DNA of 64,000 bases from positions 42,499-106,498 of the forward strand of contig JALQPE010002385.1 in NCBI GenBank assembly GCA_030407315.1, given 5' to 3'. Both the position numbers and the translations under genes were made by a program. Below the pieces are notes generated by a model. The model saw only the letters and a list, made by a program, of their open reading frames with translations, had not been told where the DNA came from and did not search any database. Of the stretch, positions 51,696-60,029 are shown in pieces. Position 1 is the first letter of the stretch. The number at the start of each line of letters is the position of its first letter. Source of the DNA: Asparagopsis taxiformis. Lineage: Eukaryota > Rhodophyta > Florideophyceae > Bonnemaisoniales > Bonnemaisoniaceae.

Positions 51696-53222
51696 ATGAA
51701 TCCCGAAACCTCCGTAAGCATCGCCGCATTTTCCGAAATAACGCGTGAGGGCTTTTCGAACATCACTGCAGAGTTGAAAGCCCTGAGTGATAAAATGGAT
51801 GCCGTCGAGAAGAGCACCATTCAATTACGCGAGACTCTCGGAAATGTCGCCAAGACTGTCTCCATGCTAAACACCGATATGCAGGAGGTCAAGAGCATCG
51901 TCGATGGGCTTCTGAGCCAGGGACAAGGACACCCGAAGAAGATCGCCTCCGAGAAGGACAGGGAACGTCTCCGCATTGCGCAGGATGCGGAGAAATCGTT
52001 CACGTTCGAAATGGTGTGTGCTGTGCTGTGTGCTGTTGTTCCAACGTACACGAAGGCAATGGTGGATAAGAGGGATAGGCATTTCAACGGATGCCAGCTA
52101 ATCAATACGCTGATGTTCGCCAGGCAGAGCAATGAGCGAAAGGATGTGTTCAATAGGACGCTTGCCGGCCGGAACCACATTGAATTGCGCTGCCAAGTTG
52201 TGACCTCTTTAATCAAGAATACGTGTCAAAACAATTCTTTCAGAGAGGGAGGAGACCGTTCCAGCTCCAATGGAACGTCGGAAGGTATCGAACGGTGGAG
52301 GGCGCGGGGGTATGTGACTACCGGGACCATTGAGGAGACAATTCGCGGAACGGACTCTGCTCGCATGGATGGAATGCATGGGACGTCCGAGGGAAGTGAT
52401 GGGGCCGGTCGAAAGCAGAAGCGAAGAAAGGTTGGTGACAATGGGCCGTTGCACAGAAAGGAGGTAGGCATCACTGTGACGAAATCGGCACTGACGGCAG
52501 TGACCGGGTTTATGAACAAGTCCAGAGATCATGTGCGAAACCGGTTCATCCGAGATCTTGGATTCGTTCTATACAGTGGGTTTCAAGGTTCAGTCCGAAT
52601 GGAGCATCATTTGCACGACGGTGGGCTGGACATTGAGTCAGTTCCAAGTCTGTACTCGGCGCAGAGGAAAATGAATGCAGCGGAGCGTGCAGCAATGGAT
52701 GACAAGAATATGAAGATTCTTCGCGACTTCATTGCGTTGCGAAAAGAAATGCTATTCAAAGTCGAGTACGAAGTTCAAATAATTGGAGAACCGGACAAGA
52801 GGTTTTTGACTAGGAGGATCAATTTAGTAGAGGTTGCACTGAACTTTGCAGTCGCCTACACGCAATGTTCTGATAAGAACATGTTCCTGCGACGTTCAGA
52901 ATACTCCTTGCAATTCATCTACATACTTGCATACGGGTTCCGAACGATTTTGAAATTTCAAAGTGGAACAGAGGTGGAAGGAGCGCAAATCCGGGAAATC
53001 AATGAAGCAGTGAAACTGCTTCTTCCCGGGGAGCGGGTGAGTAGTCGGTTCATGAATGAGGAGGTTTTGACTATATCGCGTGATAGATATGAAGAACTGA
53101 ATGTAGACGATGGAGGGGAATCAGTGCTGGAGGAGAGCTTCAGGTCTATGGAAGAGGACGGAGGAGATGCAGAATATGTGAAGGTATTCGTCGATGATGA
53201 AATCGAGAATGAAGGGGAGTAG
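51696..53222 (+). CDS. Unknown protein with N-terminal coiled coil
   Basis: 508 aa, unrecognised. Residues 1-75 form a likely coiled coil (EITREGFSNITAELKALSDK through MLNTDMQEVKSIVDGLL). A helical segment with FTFEMVCAVLCAVVPTYTKA follows (100-165), then a disordered Ser/Gly/Arg stretch with a basic nuclear-signal-like AGRKQKRRK (about 240-248). A second folded part spans 265-440, with SRDHVRNRFIRDLGFVLYSG and FLTRRINLVEVALNFAVAYT. The C-terminus (about 470-508) is strongly acidic. The overall plan, oligomerising head and acidic tail, would suit a DNA- or chromatin-bound structural or regulatory protein of the element. It is the best candidate for an unknown recombinase partner, but no catalytic motif is evident. 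Confidence 0.6.
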   Translation: MNPETSVSIAAFSEITREGFSNITAELKALSDKMDAVEKSTIQLRETLGNVAKTVSMLNTDMQEVKSIVDGLLSQGQGHPKKIASEKDRERLRIAQDAEKSFTFEMVCAVLCAVVPTYTKAMVDKRDRHFNGCQLINTLMFARQSNERKDVFNRTLAGRNHIELRCQVVTSLIKNTCQNNSFREGGDRSSSNGTSEGIERWRARGYVTTGTIEETIRGTDSARMDGMHGTSEGSDGAGRKQKRRKVGDNGPLHRKEVGITVTKSALTAVTGFMNKSRDHVRNRFIRDLGFVLYSGFQGSVRMEHHLHDGGLDIESVPSLYSAQRKMNAAERAAMDDKNMKILRDFIALRKEMLFKVEYEVQIIGEPDKRFLTRRINLVEVALNFAVAYTQCSDKNMFLRRSEYSLQFIYILAYGFRTILKFQSGTEVEGAQIREINEAVKLLLPGERVSSRFMNEEVLTISRDRYEELNVDDGGESVLEESFRSMEEDGGDAEYVKVFVDDEIENEGE

Positions 53223-53497
53223 TATCGGATGAAACCAGTTTCGGTGTAGTAGACGAAGAATGAAGAAATAAAATTTCTGTTGAGTTGAATTTTGTAATAG
53301 ATGGAAGTAGATAGATGCGAGACATCAGGAAACCAGTCAGACGATAGTGTCAAGTCGAAGGAAAAGCGCAGAGACAGGTAGTGGAATAGTCGAAGTAAGA
53401 AGGGGCGAGGGTATCCGTCTTTACTAGAAATTGATGGCCACAGGAGCTCTAGAATGGAATACCCAGGAACAGGATAACTACGGATAGGTGTGCTTTA

Positions 53498-54859
53498 TCA
53501 TTTTTGCTCCGGACTGCAGGTGGCAGGTGGAGGAGAGGGTGGGTGGGTAGTGTCTGAATCCGCATTGAAGCCAAGACGAGAGATAGCCTCATAGCCAATG
53601 TCTTCAAGCTCCTGGCATATAGTAGTACCACTGAAAATACAGCAAGGTAAGCGTAGATGTAGTGTACCAAACGTCTCTGCGGTTGATAGAGGCTGGAAAG
53701 TGCTGTAACAAGCTCGGCGCTGAATACGTCTCCACAGTAACGAAAACGTTGCTCCATAAGTAACAGTAGCCTTATCACGTAGGTGGAAAGAGTCCACGAT
53801 GCTAGACTGTGATAGTTGGCTAAGACATAGGGGATGTAAAAATGTATTGTTGACATGGTCAAACTCGTAGGAGTCTCTGCAAAGAACTGTCATACGTTGG
53901 TCTGGGCTGGACAGGACGTAAGCAGATGAGCCGACGAGAAATGCGGAAGAAGGAGCATCATGAGAGCAATCAACGTCGACTAGATTTCCTAAAATTCGGA
54001 CAATCGATGAGCTGCCTCCATCGCGTTCCGCCCTGCTCTTCACCAATATTTTCTGGAACCCGTGTTGCGAGGTACCTATGGAGTCACATAGTGCCTGAAA
54101 GGTGGGGAAAATGATGGAAAGATCCGACTCATTTCCAGAGGGAAAGGTGATGTCCTCAAAGGACGGCTGGAAGAGAACTTCACGATTCTCTTTCGCCTTG
54201 CATTGAATGGCAATAGTGCGGAATTGAGCAAGAGAGCAGTCGGCCTGTACTCTGATTTCTTCTTGCGATGTTTGTCGCATTCCCCTGGAGTGCTCGGATT
54301 TTGTCATCCGGAGGGAGAGGGGCTTGTCCGTGTACACACCAAGCTTCTGAAACAGAATGCTACATACAGTCAGAGCAGAGGAGGTCATAGAGCTGTTGGA
54401 ATCGAATGGAGGGGGAAGAGGATGTTTGGCAGCTGACTCCAGCTTTTCCAATCTTGCCAGCATTTCTGCTATGGTCTTCTTCATTTGATCCGCAGTGCAA
54501 TCCTGAAGGATGCCGCGGTGGCGGTGGCGAGTGTGGTCAATGCCGTAGTCCGGGTCTCTCTCTGCTGGGGATGCAGGTGAGTCCATACTGCGAAGCTCAC
54601 CACTTCGCCACGGGAGAACCCTTCCGGAATCCTTGTCGACGAGCTCGTTACGATCTGAAATCTTGACTTGAGAAAGGGTAGAGTCGAAACCATATTCAGC
54701 TTTGTATTCGAGCAATGCATGGAGGAATGGGTCTGTTTCAGTCTTGACCTGAGTAATTTCCTTGACGATTGCAGACCACCACACAATTTTTCGTTTCCTC
54801 CCAAACGGCCGAAGTTCCCATTGAACTTCTATAACGTCGTTTGGAGCGAGAGGAAGCAT
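53498..54859 (-). CDS. Protein with N-terminal Tudor-like domain
   Basis: 453 aa on the minus strand, divergent from the ParB-methyltransferase-SET gene with about 510 bp between. Residues 8-90 read as a Tudor/agenet-type barrel: DVIEVQWELRPFGRKRKIVWWSAIVKEI, then LLEYKAEYGFD and a VLPWRSG end. The WW and YxxxYGFD positions suit an aromatic cage for methylated ligands. A short coiled coil (about 125-145) follows. The remaining 300 residues have alternating strands and helices that I do not recognise. A reader of methyl marks encoded beside a SET enzyme would be coherent, but the Tudor assignment rests on pattern only. The tail is Pro/Ser-rich. Confidence 0.5.
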   Translation of the reverse strand: MLPLAPNDVIEVQWELRPFGRKRKIVWWSAIVKEITQVKTETDPFLHALLEYKAEYGFDSTLSQVKISDRNELVDKDSGRVLPWRSGELRSMDSPASPAERDPDYGIDHTRHRHRGILQDCTADQMKKTIAEMLARLEKLESAAKHPLPPPFDSNSSMTSSALTVCSILFQKLGVYTDKPLSLRMTKSEHSRGMRQTSQEEIRVQADCSLAQFRTIAIQCKAKENREVLFQPSFEDITFPSGNESDLSIIFPTFQALCDSIGTSQHGFQKILVKSRAERDGGSSSIVRILGNLVDVDCSHDAPSSAFLVGSSAYVLSSPDQRMTVLCRDSYEFDHVNNTFLHPLCLSQLSQSSIVDSFHLRDKATVTYGATFSLLWRRIQRRACYSTFQPLSTAETFGTLHLRLPCCIFSGTTICQELEDIGYEAISRLGFNADSDTTHPPSPPPATCSPEQK

Positions 54860-54919
54860 GTTGGGATAGCTATGGGATAGAATTGTTGTATTAGTGAAAG
54901 CCTAACCGTTACCTTCTGC

Positions 54920-54940
54920 TAAAGAGTAGTATATACTAGG
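54920..54940. promoter_or_regulatory. TATA-like motif in the divergent promoter region
   Basis: AGTAGTATATACTAGG is nearly symmetrical and lies about 70 bp upstream of the Tudor-like gene and about 440 bp upstream of the ParB-methyltransferase-SET gene. It could serve the minus-strand gene. Confidence 0.25.
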
Positions 54941-55372
54941 AGGATTGGAAAGGTCGAGAAGAGATGTTTAGGTGGTGTAGAAATAGAATGGACAATTGAC
55001 AAAATTGACACGTCAGTGTGGATGATGTCTGCCATGAACTGATTGCAGCATAAAATTTGATGTGAATAATCGTTCTAGAAGTGAATGTCGGATGCATACG
55101 ATTGGACTACAAAGATACGCTTAGAGATGTTACGCGGCCCAATAAATTGCATGGAAAAATATTTTGAGTATTACTTTAGTATTACATTGATTATTGAGCT
55201 AACAGTCGATGTAGTTATCTTGTAAAGGTTCGGACAGGGGTGGAAAGGAAACAGCCACCGAAGTGCTACCACTCGCTGGCACTTTGTTTTAAACAACCAA
55301 CTTCTGCTTTGCGCCACCCTGGTCAAGCAGCAACCAACTACCCCTTTCTTAAAAACTCTACCTTTGTTCGCC

Positions 55373-58300
55373 ATGGAAGGAACGTTCCACAATCACGGTG
55401 AAAAGCACGACGGATGGGTGTTCATAGACCCCAATCAAGTCAGCAAATTCGTATCGATTCGCGATGTTGATGCAAGTCATGTGGAAGCGCTCATGGAGAG
55501 CATTCGCAACAGCGGTTATGACACAGCTCATCCCGTGACTGGCAGGTTTCGAGAAGGCGTTCTGGAGATATTGGATGGAGCGCACCGGTGCATGGCAATT
55601 GTACGTGGAATGGAGAAGGGCGTCTTTCCTCCTGGCGTTACGATTCCTATGCGAGAAGAGTCTATTGTGGCGGACACCAACAGCAGTACTGCTGTTGTGC
55701 TGGACCGTGTGAGAGCGACGACATCCAACGACATTGCAGGCCTGCAAAGGCGCATGATGTTTGTTGAGTATCTGATGATCGCCGTTGATCTCAGAGACGA
55801 GTACTGGGTCCAAAACGGAAAGGACAAGTACGCTCATATTTCGTCTGTGAGGATGGCCGATGTGTTGGGCTGGATCAAATCCTGCGATCCAAGCGGCCAA
55901 ATTGCTTCAAGCCTGAGTGGTAAACCGCAGTACAGCTCATGCATGTCTATCCTGGCTGTGCTTCGGGCGTATCACCGAGCAGAAGATTCGAGTTCGATTG
56001 ATTTGCGTCTGTGGCAAATGTTTTGTCATGCATGGGGACTCAATGCAGAGATGGGTGATTCTCCGAGGATGGTTGAGTTTCCGAAACAGGTGGGGGTGAC
56101 TAGTTCTCGTTCCGTCGAAATGTTTGGCAAGACAACCCGCGGAGAATTTTCCTCTCCACTGAACCGCGAACTGCTTTCGAGCAGGTACTTTCTGGACGGC
56201 GCTACATCCGACATGCAAGATTCTTTTCAGGCTAGCCAGAAGCGGTTCAGGAGGCTGATGGTTATGATGTGCCAGTGTATCTTGGCTATTCGCAGTAAGG
56301 AGATGGGCAGTGTGCCATCTAGGCGGGCCAGAGCCACATCCGGGGCCATTGGTGGTGGTGGAATGGTTGGAATTGCAACATCCAGTGCGCAAGCCAACCA
56401 GCTTGGATTTGTTGTCGACCGTGTGTTAGCTGCGTGGGATACCGGGACAAGAGTGTTGGGGTATGAGGATGTTGAATCGATGTGCTGGCGGTTCATGGTA
56501 TTCGATCCTGCGAGCCTTTGCTTCAGGTCACTCCCGAATCGGTCTGATGGCTGCGCGGTCGAGGAGCATCGGAAAAACCTGACCATTGTCCCGAAAACTG
56601 TAGACAGTGAAAACGGGTTCTGTGCCGACCTTCCAGTGGCTGTGGATGCAAGGCTGCGATCATTGACAAGCGCCTTCCTGCTGTCGATACGCCAATGTGT
56701 CACTGAGGTGAATGTGTTCGCCGAGCGTGGTCAGCTGATGCAGAGACTTCGAGCCTTGCTTTTCGACACTCCTGACAAGTTCGGCTTGAACTCGTTCATG
56801 CGAGCCAAGTTGAACACGTCTCATGCCCTGGATGGTCAGAGGAGGCTGAAGGCTTGGTTATTGCGAACCCGAGAGCAACGAAAGCTTCCTCTGACCATGG
56901 ATGAGTTGCACGGTCTTGAGGATACGCCCGAGCCTGGCATCCTTGAAGGTGCACCTGCGCAGATGGAAATATCCGCAGCAGTGCCAAACAATGGCAGCGA
57001 GGATATAGAAGAGGATAGTCTGGAGCCACAGAGGAAGAAGGCTAGGCTGGAGCGCGGTGGTGGAGAGGACGATAATGCGGCGGTTGCTAGCGAAACAGCA
57101 ACAAGAGAAGGTGCGGCCGAGGATGACGCTATAGAGGTTGACACTGTATCGCCTACAGAAGCACCGCTCGTTGACGTCGGAAAGGAAACCAAGCCAGAAT
57201 ATGTCACCAAGCTGGAAGCTGTGATGGGGCGTTACATTCACACTGTGAATTGTGACGCCACTGATGTAGCCAAAGAGGTGGAGGAAAAAATTAGTTTCCT
57301 GGAAGATGGCGTGTTGGAGGACAGTGTTCAGCTTATGCTCACTGATCCTCCATTCAACACGAGGCGGGAAGGCGGCAGAGAAAACTCGGAGTACGATATT
57401 CTGGAGCCGGAAGAGTTGGCGAGTGTTGCGTGTGAAATAGTTCGAGTTCTTCGGCCTGGCGGTCATGCTCTAATCTATTCCAGCGTGCGCCAACTCGTGG
57501 CATGGATGGATGCAATCAGAAATGCCGAGCCTGGCAAGATGATTGTGGACAGTGTTCCAGTCGTGCTATCTCGCCGACCACACAGCTTTACGTCCAATCC
57601 ATCGACGAAAACGTGCACACTGCATAATATGCACGATTTCGTTATCCATGCGTATAAGCGGGGGAAGGGTATGGCTGCATACGATATGGTGGATTACAGG
57701 TTGCACAATCCGGACATATCGAGGCACCCTGGGTTCACTAACGCGATTGACAACGTTCCGAGGTTGTCGGCTGGTGAAGCTCAATACGATGGGCAGAACA
57801 ACCGACTGCGCCATGAGCAGAAGGCGTTGACCACTCTTCGTGAGCTTCTGGAACGATTTTCGAAGCAGAAAGATATCGTGATGGATTTCTTCTCGGGAAC
57901 ATACAGCACAGCCATAGCGTGTATGACGTTGAGGGATGGTATGTATCGTCGGTTCATTGGGCGTGAGAAGGAAAAAAGGTGCCACGATGCATCGCAGGAG
58001 TGGATACTGCATGCTTTCGTCAGTGAGGTGAAAGCCGGGCGATATGGGGGGATCTTGCAGCGTGAGGTGGAGAGTATTCTTGGGGACGAGTCGGAACCGG
58101 TCACAGGAAAAGCTCCAAGGCTTCGGCAGAAGCACATCTCAGATGCACCAGAAGGTTTACCTGCTGTGACAGCATTGCCGAACCATCTGCTTGTGTTCGT
58201 TGCGTCAATGAAGAAGGACGGGTCTATGCTTCACAGATTGAGGGGGGTGCCTATGGACCAGTGGCCGGCCGAGGACATGCACTCGTTTTGGAGTATAGAC

Positions 58301-58840
58301 CCGGACGCAATTCTGGCTGCTGATGCCGCATTCTACGGTATCTATGTTTCGCAATCGGAGGTAAGAGGTGGTGGGTTTGGCGTATTCGCGGCGAAGAAAC
58401 TGAAGAAGGGGACGGTCATTGGCTGGTACAACGGGACGATTTTCTATGCGAAGATTCGAGACTCAGAACCGCAGAGATCAGTGATGTACGGCCCGGAAGG
58501 ATTTGGGTGCACAGGAGAGAGGTTCCAGGACTACAACATGGAATTGGAAACCACGTACATAGGGAGGGGTGCACCTGTTCGGAAGGTCTGGCTCGTTCCA
58601 GCGGTCTATAATTGTACCAGCTACCTCAATGATTGTCGGGTCATTGACGGAACGGAGAAAGCGACCGAGGTGAGTCGAACACAGTCAGCCGAGTTTCGAC
58701 AAGGCGATGCCATAGACAAACCGGACTTTGCTTCAAATATCAAGAATCCCCATGCTGTCAAGGTCGTTCTGACCAGAGACGTTGAAGCTGATGAGGAGAT
58801 ATTTGCTGACTATGGTAGAAAATATTGGCCAGCTAACTGA
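55373..58840 (+). CDS. ParB-like / DNA amino-methyltransferase / SET fusion protein
   Basis: 1155 aa, one uninterrupted exon, starting at GCCATGG. Three recognisable parts: (1) residues about 8-85 resemble the ParB/Srx nuclease-like fold, with SIRDVDASHVEALMESIRNSG and ILDGAHRCMAIVRG (the GxHR-type motif); (2) residues about 625-885 are a beta-class amino-methyltransferase, with DPPF at 658-661 (motif IV), EIVRVLRPGGHALIYSS, and a motif I region VMDFFSGTYSTAIA at 836-849, in IV-before-I order; (3) residues about 985-1155 are a SET domain: GGGFGVFAAKKLKKGTVIGWYNG, YLND, NPHAVKVV and the C-terminal EEIFADYGRKYW. Residues 90-620 are helical then acidic and disordered. DPPF suggests N6-adenine or N4-cytosine as target; SET domains methylate lysine. 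Both catalytic centres look preserved. ParB-methyltransferase fusions are known from phages and bacteria; the SET fusion is unusual. Confidence 0.75.
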   Translation: MEGTFHNHGEKHDGWVFIDPNQVSKFVSIRDVDASHVEALMESIRNSGYDTAHPVTGRFREGVLEILDGAHRCMAIVRGMEKGVFPPGVTIPMREESIVADTNSSTAVVLDRVRATTSNDIAGLQRRMMFVEYLMIAVDLRDEYWVQNGKDKYAHISSVRMADVLGWIKSCDPSGQIASSLSGKPQYSSCMSILAVLRAYHRAEDSSSIDLRLWQMFCHAWGLNAEMGDSPRMVEFPKQVGVTSSRSVEMFGKTTRGEFSSPLNRELLSSRYFLDGATSDMQDSFQASQKRFRRLMVMMCQCILAIRSKEMGSVPSRRARATSGAIGGGGMVGIATSSAQANQLGFVVDRVLAAWDTGTRVLGYEDVESMCWRFMVFDPASLCFRSLPNRSDGCAVEEHRKNLTIVPKTVDSENGFCADLPVAVDARLRSLTSAFLLSIRQCVTEVNVFAERGQLMQRLRALLFDTPDKFGLNSFMRAKLNTSHALDGQRRLKAWLLRTREQRKLPLTMDELHGLEDTPEPGILEGAPAQMEISAAVPNNGSEDIEEDSLEPQRKKARLERGGGEDDNAAVASETATREGAAEDDAIEVDTVSPTEAPLVDVGKETKPEYVTKLEAVMGRYIHTVNCDATDVAKEVEEKISFLEDGVLEDSVQLMLTDPPFNTRREGGRENSEYDILEPEELASVACEIVRVLRPGGHALIYSSVRQLVAWMDAIRNAEPGKMIVDSVPVVLSRRPHSFTSNPSTKTCTLHNMHDFVIHAYKRGKGMAAYDMVDYRLHNPDISRHPGFTNAIDNVPRLSAGEAQYDGQNNRLRHEQKALTTLRELLERFSKQKDIVMDFFSGTYSTAIACMTLRDGMYRRFIGREKEKRCHDASQEWILHAFVSEVKAGRYGGILQREVESILGDESEPVTGKAPRLRQKHISDAPEGLPAVTALPNHLLVFVASMKKDGSMLHRLRGVPMDQWPAEDMHSFWSIDPDAILAADAAFYGIYVSQSEVRGGGFGVFAAKKLKKGTVIGWYNGTIFYAKIRDSEPQRSVMYGPEGFGCTGERFQDYNMELETTYIGRGAPVRKVWLVPAVYNCTSYLNDCRVIDGTEKATEVSRTQSAEFRQGDAIDKPDFASNIKNPHAVKVVLTRDVEADEEIFADYGRKYWPAN

Positions 58841-59116
58841 GCTACTTTGATAGATTTGAGTAAACACGCATTGACAGAGACAATAGACTGTGCATCATCT
58901 TCCAAGAGCGCTAGATATTATAGACTACACTACAACAATCGTGACATGACTGCAGGAAGGCATCTGCGGCCTGGAGTGCAAACTATCCACTTTTCTACTG
59001 CTATACCTATGGATACGAAAAGGAGAGAAACTAGAAAGATGTGAGTGCGAAATTGTGTAGCAACGCAGCATGTAGAACACCAGTAACAGAGCGATGTAGG
59101 AGAAGCAGTCACCCCA

Positions 59117-59540
59117 TTACAGTGCGGGCCGTTTACCGGGGATGCTGACAGCAAAGTCATCGTTACGATGACTTTGCTGTAAGAAAACAAATCATTACAG
59201 CAGCCATGATTTCTTTACCGGTAAAAAAGTTGTGGCCGCTGTAATGAAACGTTTTCTTACAGCAAATCATTACAGCGGCCACAATTTTTTTACCCGGTAA
59301 AATTTCTTGCTGATTTTTTACCCGGTAAAAAATTCTTTGGCCACTGCAAGGAAACGGTTCCTTACAGCAAAGTCATCGTTACGATGACTTTGCTGTAAGA
59401 AAGCAAATCATTACAGCGGCCACAATTTTTTTACCCGGTAAAGAAATCGTGGCTGCTGTAATGTCTTTCTTTTCTTACAGCAAAGTCATCGTAACGATGA
59501 CTTTGCTGTAAGGAACCCTGGTAAACGGTTTCGGCTGTAA
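59117..59540. mobile_element. 424-bp foldback element
   Basis: The two halves are inverted copies of each other: TTACAGTGCGGGCCGTTTACC at the left and, reversed, TTACAGCCGAAACCGTTTACC at the right. Each arm contains the 36-bp palindrome TTACAGCAAAGTCATC... (three perfect or near-perfect copies in all), several TTTACC-GGTAAA palindromes and TTACAGC-GGCCAC motifs. The ends are flanked by TA on both sides, so the termini may be CAG...CTG with a TA target. No coding capacity. Confidence 0.75.
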
Positions 59541-60029
59541 GCAGCAGGGAGTTTCGTCCTTCTCTCATCTTGGTAAAGGTAAGAAGCGAAGTTTGAAGTC
59601 GGGTAAATTGCTCAGCAAAGGTCTGTACGGCTGTGAGCAGCTCTCAGGAGTATTTTACCTCACGTGGTCTCTGTTCAGGTTATACCCTGTATATATATAG
59701 GTAGCCTAGTGTAGGTGGGAAGATAGACGAAAATTCTACAAATAATTTATCACCGTGACGGCTCTCGTAGTCGAAATCTGCGCGTTGTCAAGGGTTGGAA
59801 CTAGTCTCCCCCTACGGCCTAGCTAGTAAAATCATATAACGTTGTAGACTAATATTAAAAAGTAGCAAGCAATCTGCTGAGTAGCACTAAACTATGAGAT
59901 GAAGGACAGATGTATAGATGAGAACTGAAAAATGGGCTAAGTAACAATGTTGAGATGAGAAAGACAGAACTTTATAGGGCGGGAACAGTAGTATAGGTTT
60001 TAATACTTCTGATATGCTATCTATTGCTC
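59541..60029. other. AT-rich spacer, nothing recognised
   Basis: No ORF of note. A TATATATA run lies at about 59,690-59,699. Sequence similarity to other parts of the window was not seen. Confidence 0.35.

Larger units (their letters stand above)
50789..59116. mobile_element. Candidate large mobile element with chromatin-related genes
   Basis: The left boundary is sharp: CACTACGGTGTTGAG begins where the chromovirus LTR is interrupted, and it is followed by about 350 bp of iterated palindromes, as in CACTA-type subterminal regions. Three long, intact, intronless ORFs follow, at 51,696-53,222 (+), 53,498-54,859 (-) and 55,373-58,840 (+). Codon use and base composition differ from the GC-rich chromovirus. 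I could not find the matching right inverted end, so the right limit is uncertain; the decayed gene at 60.0-62.2 kb could also belong to it. No classical transposase motif is recognised, so mobility is inferred from the insertion boundary. Confidence 0.45.

Noticed and set aside
56226..58137. Minus-strand ORFs of 95-200 codons under the ParB-methyltransferase-SET gene
   Set aside because: They are shadows of a long intact gene with recognisable domains on the plus strand.
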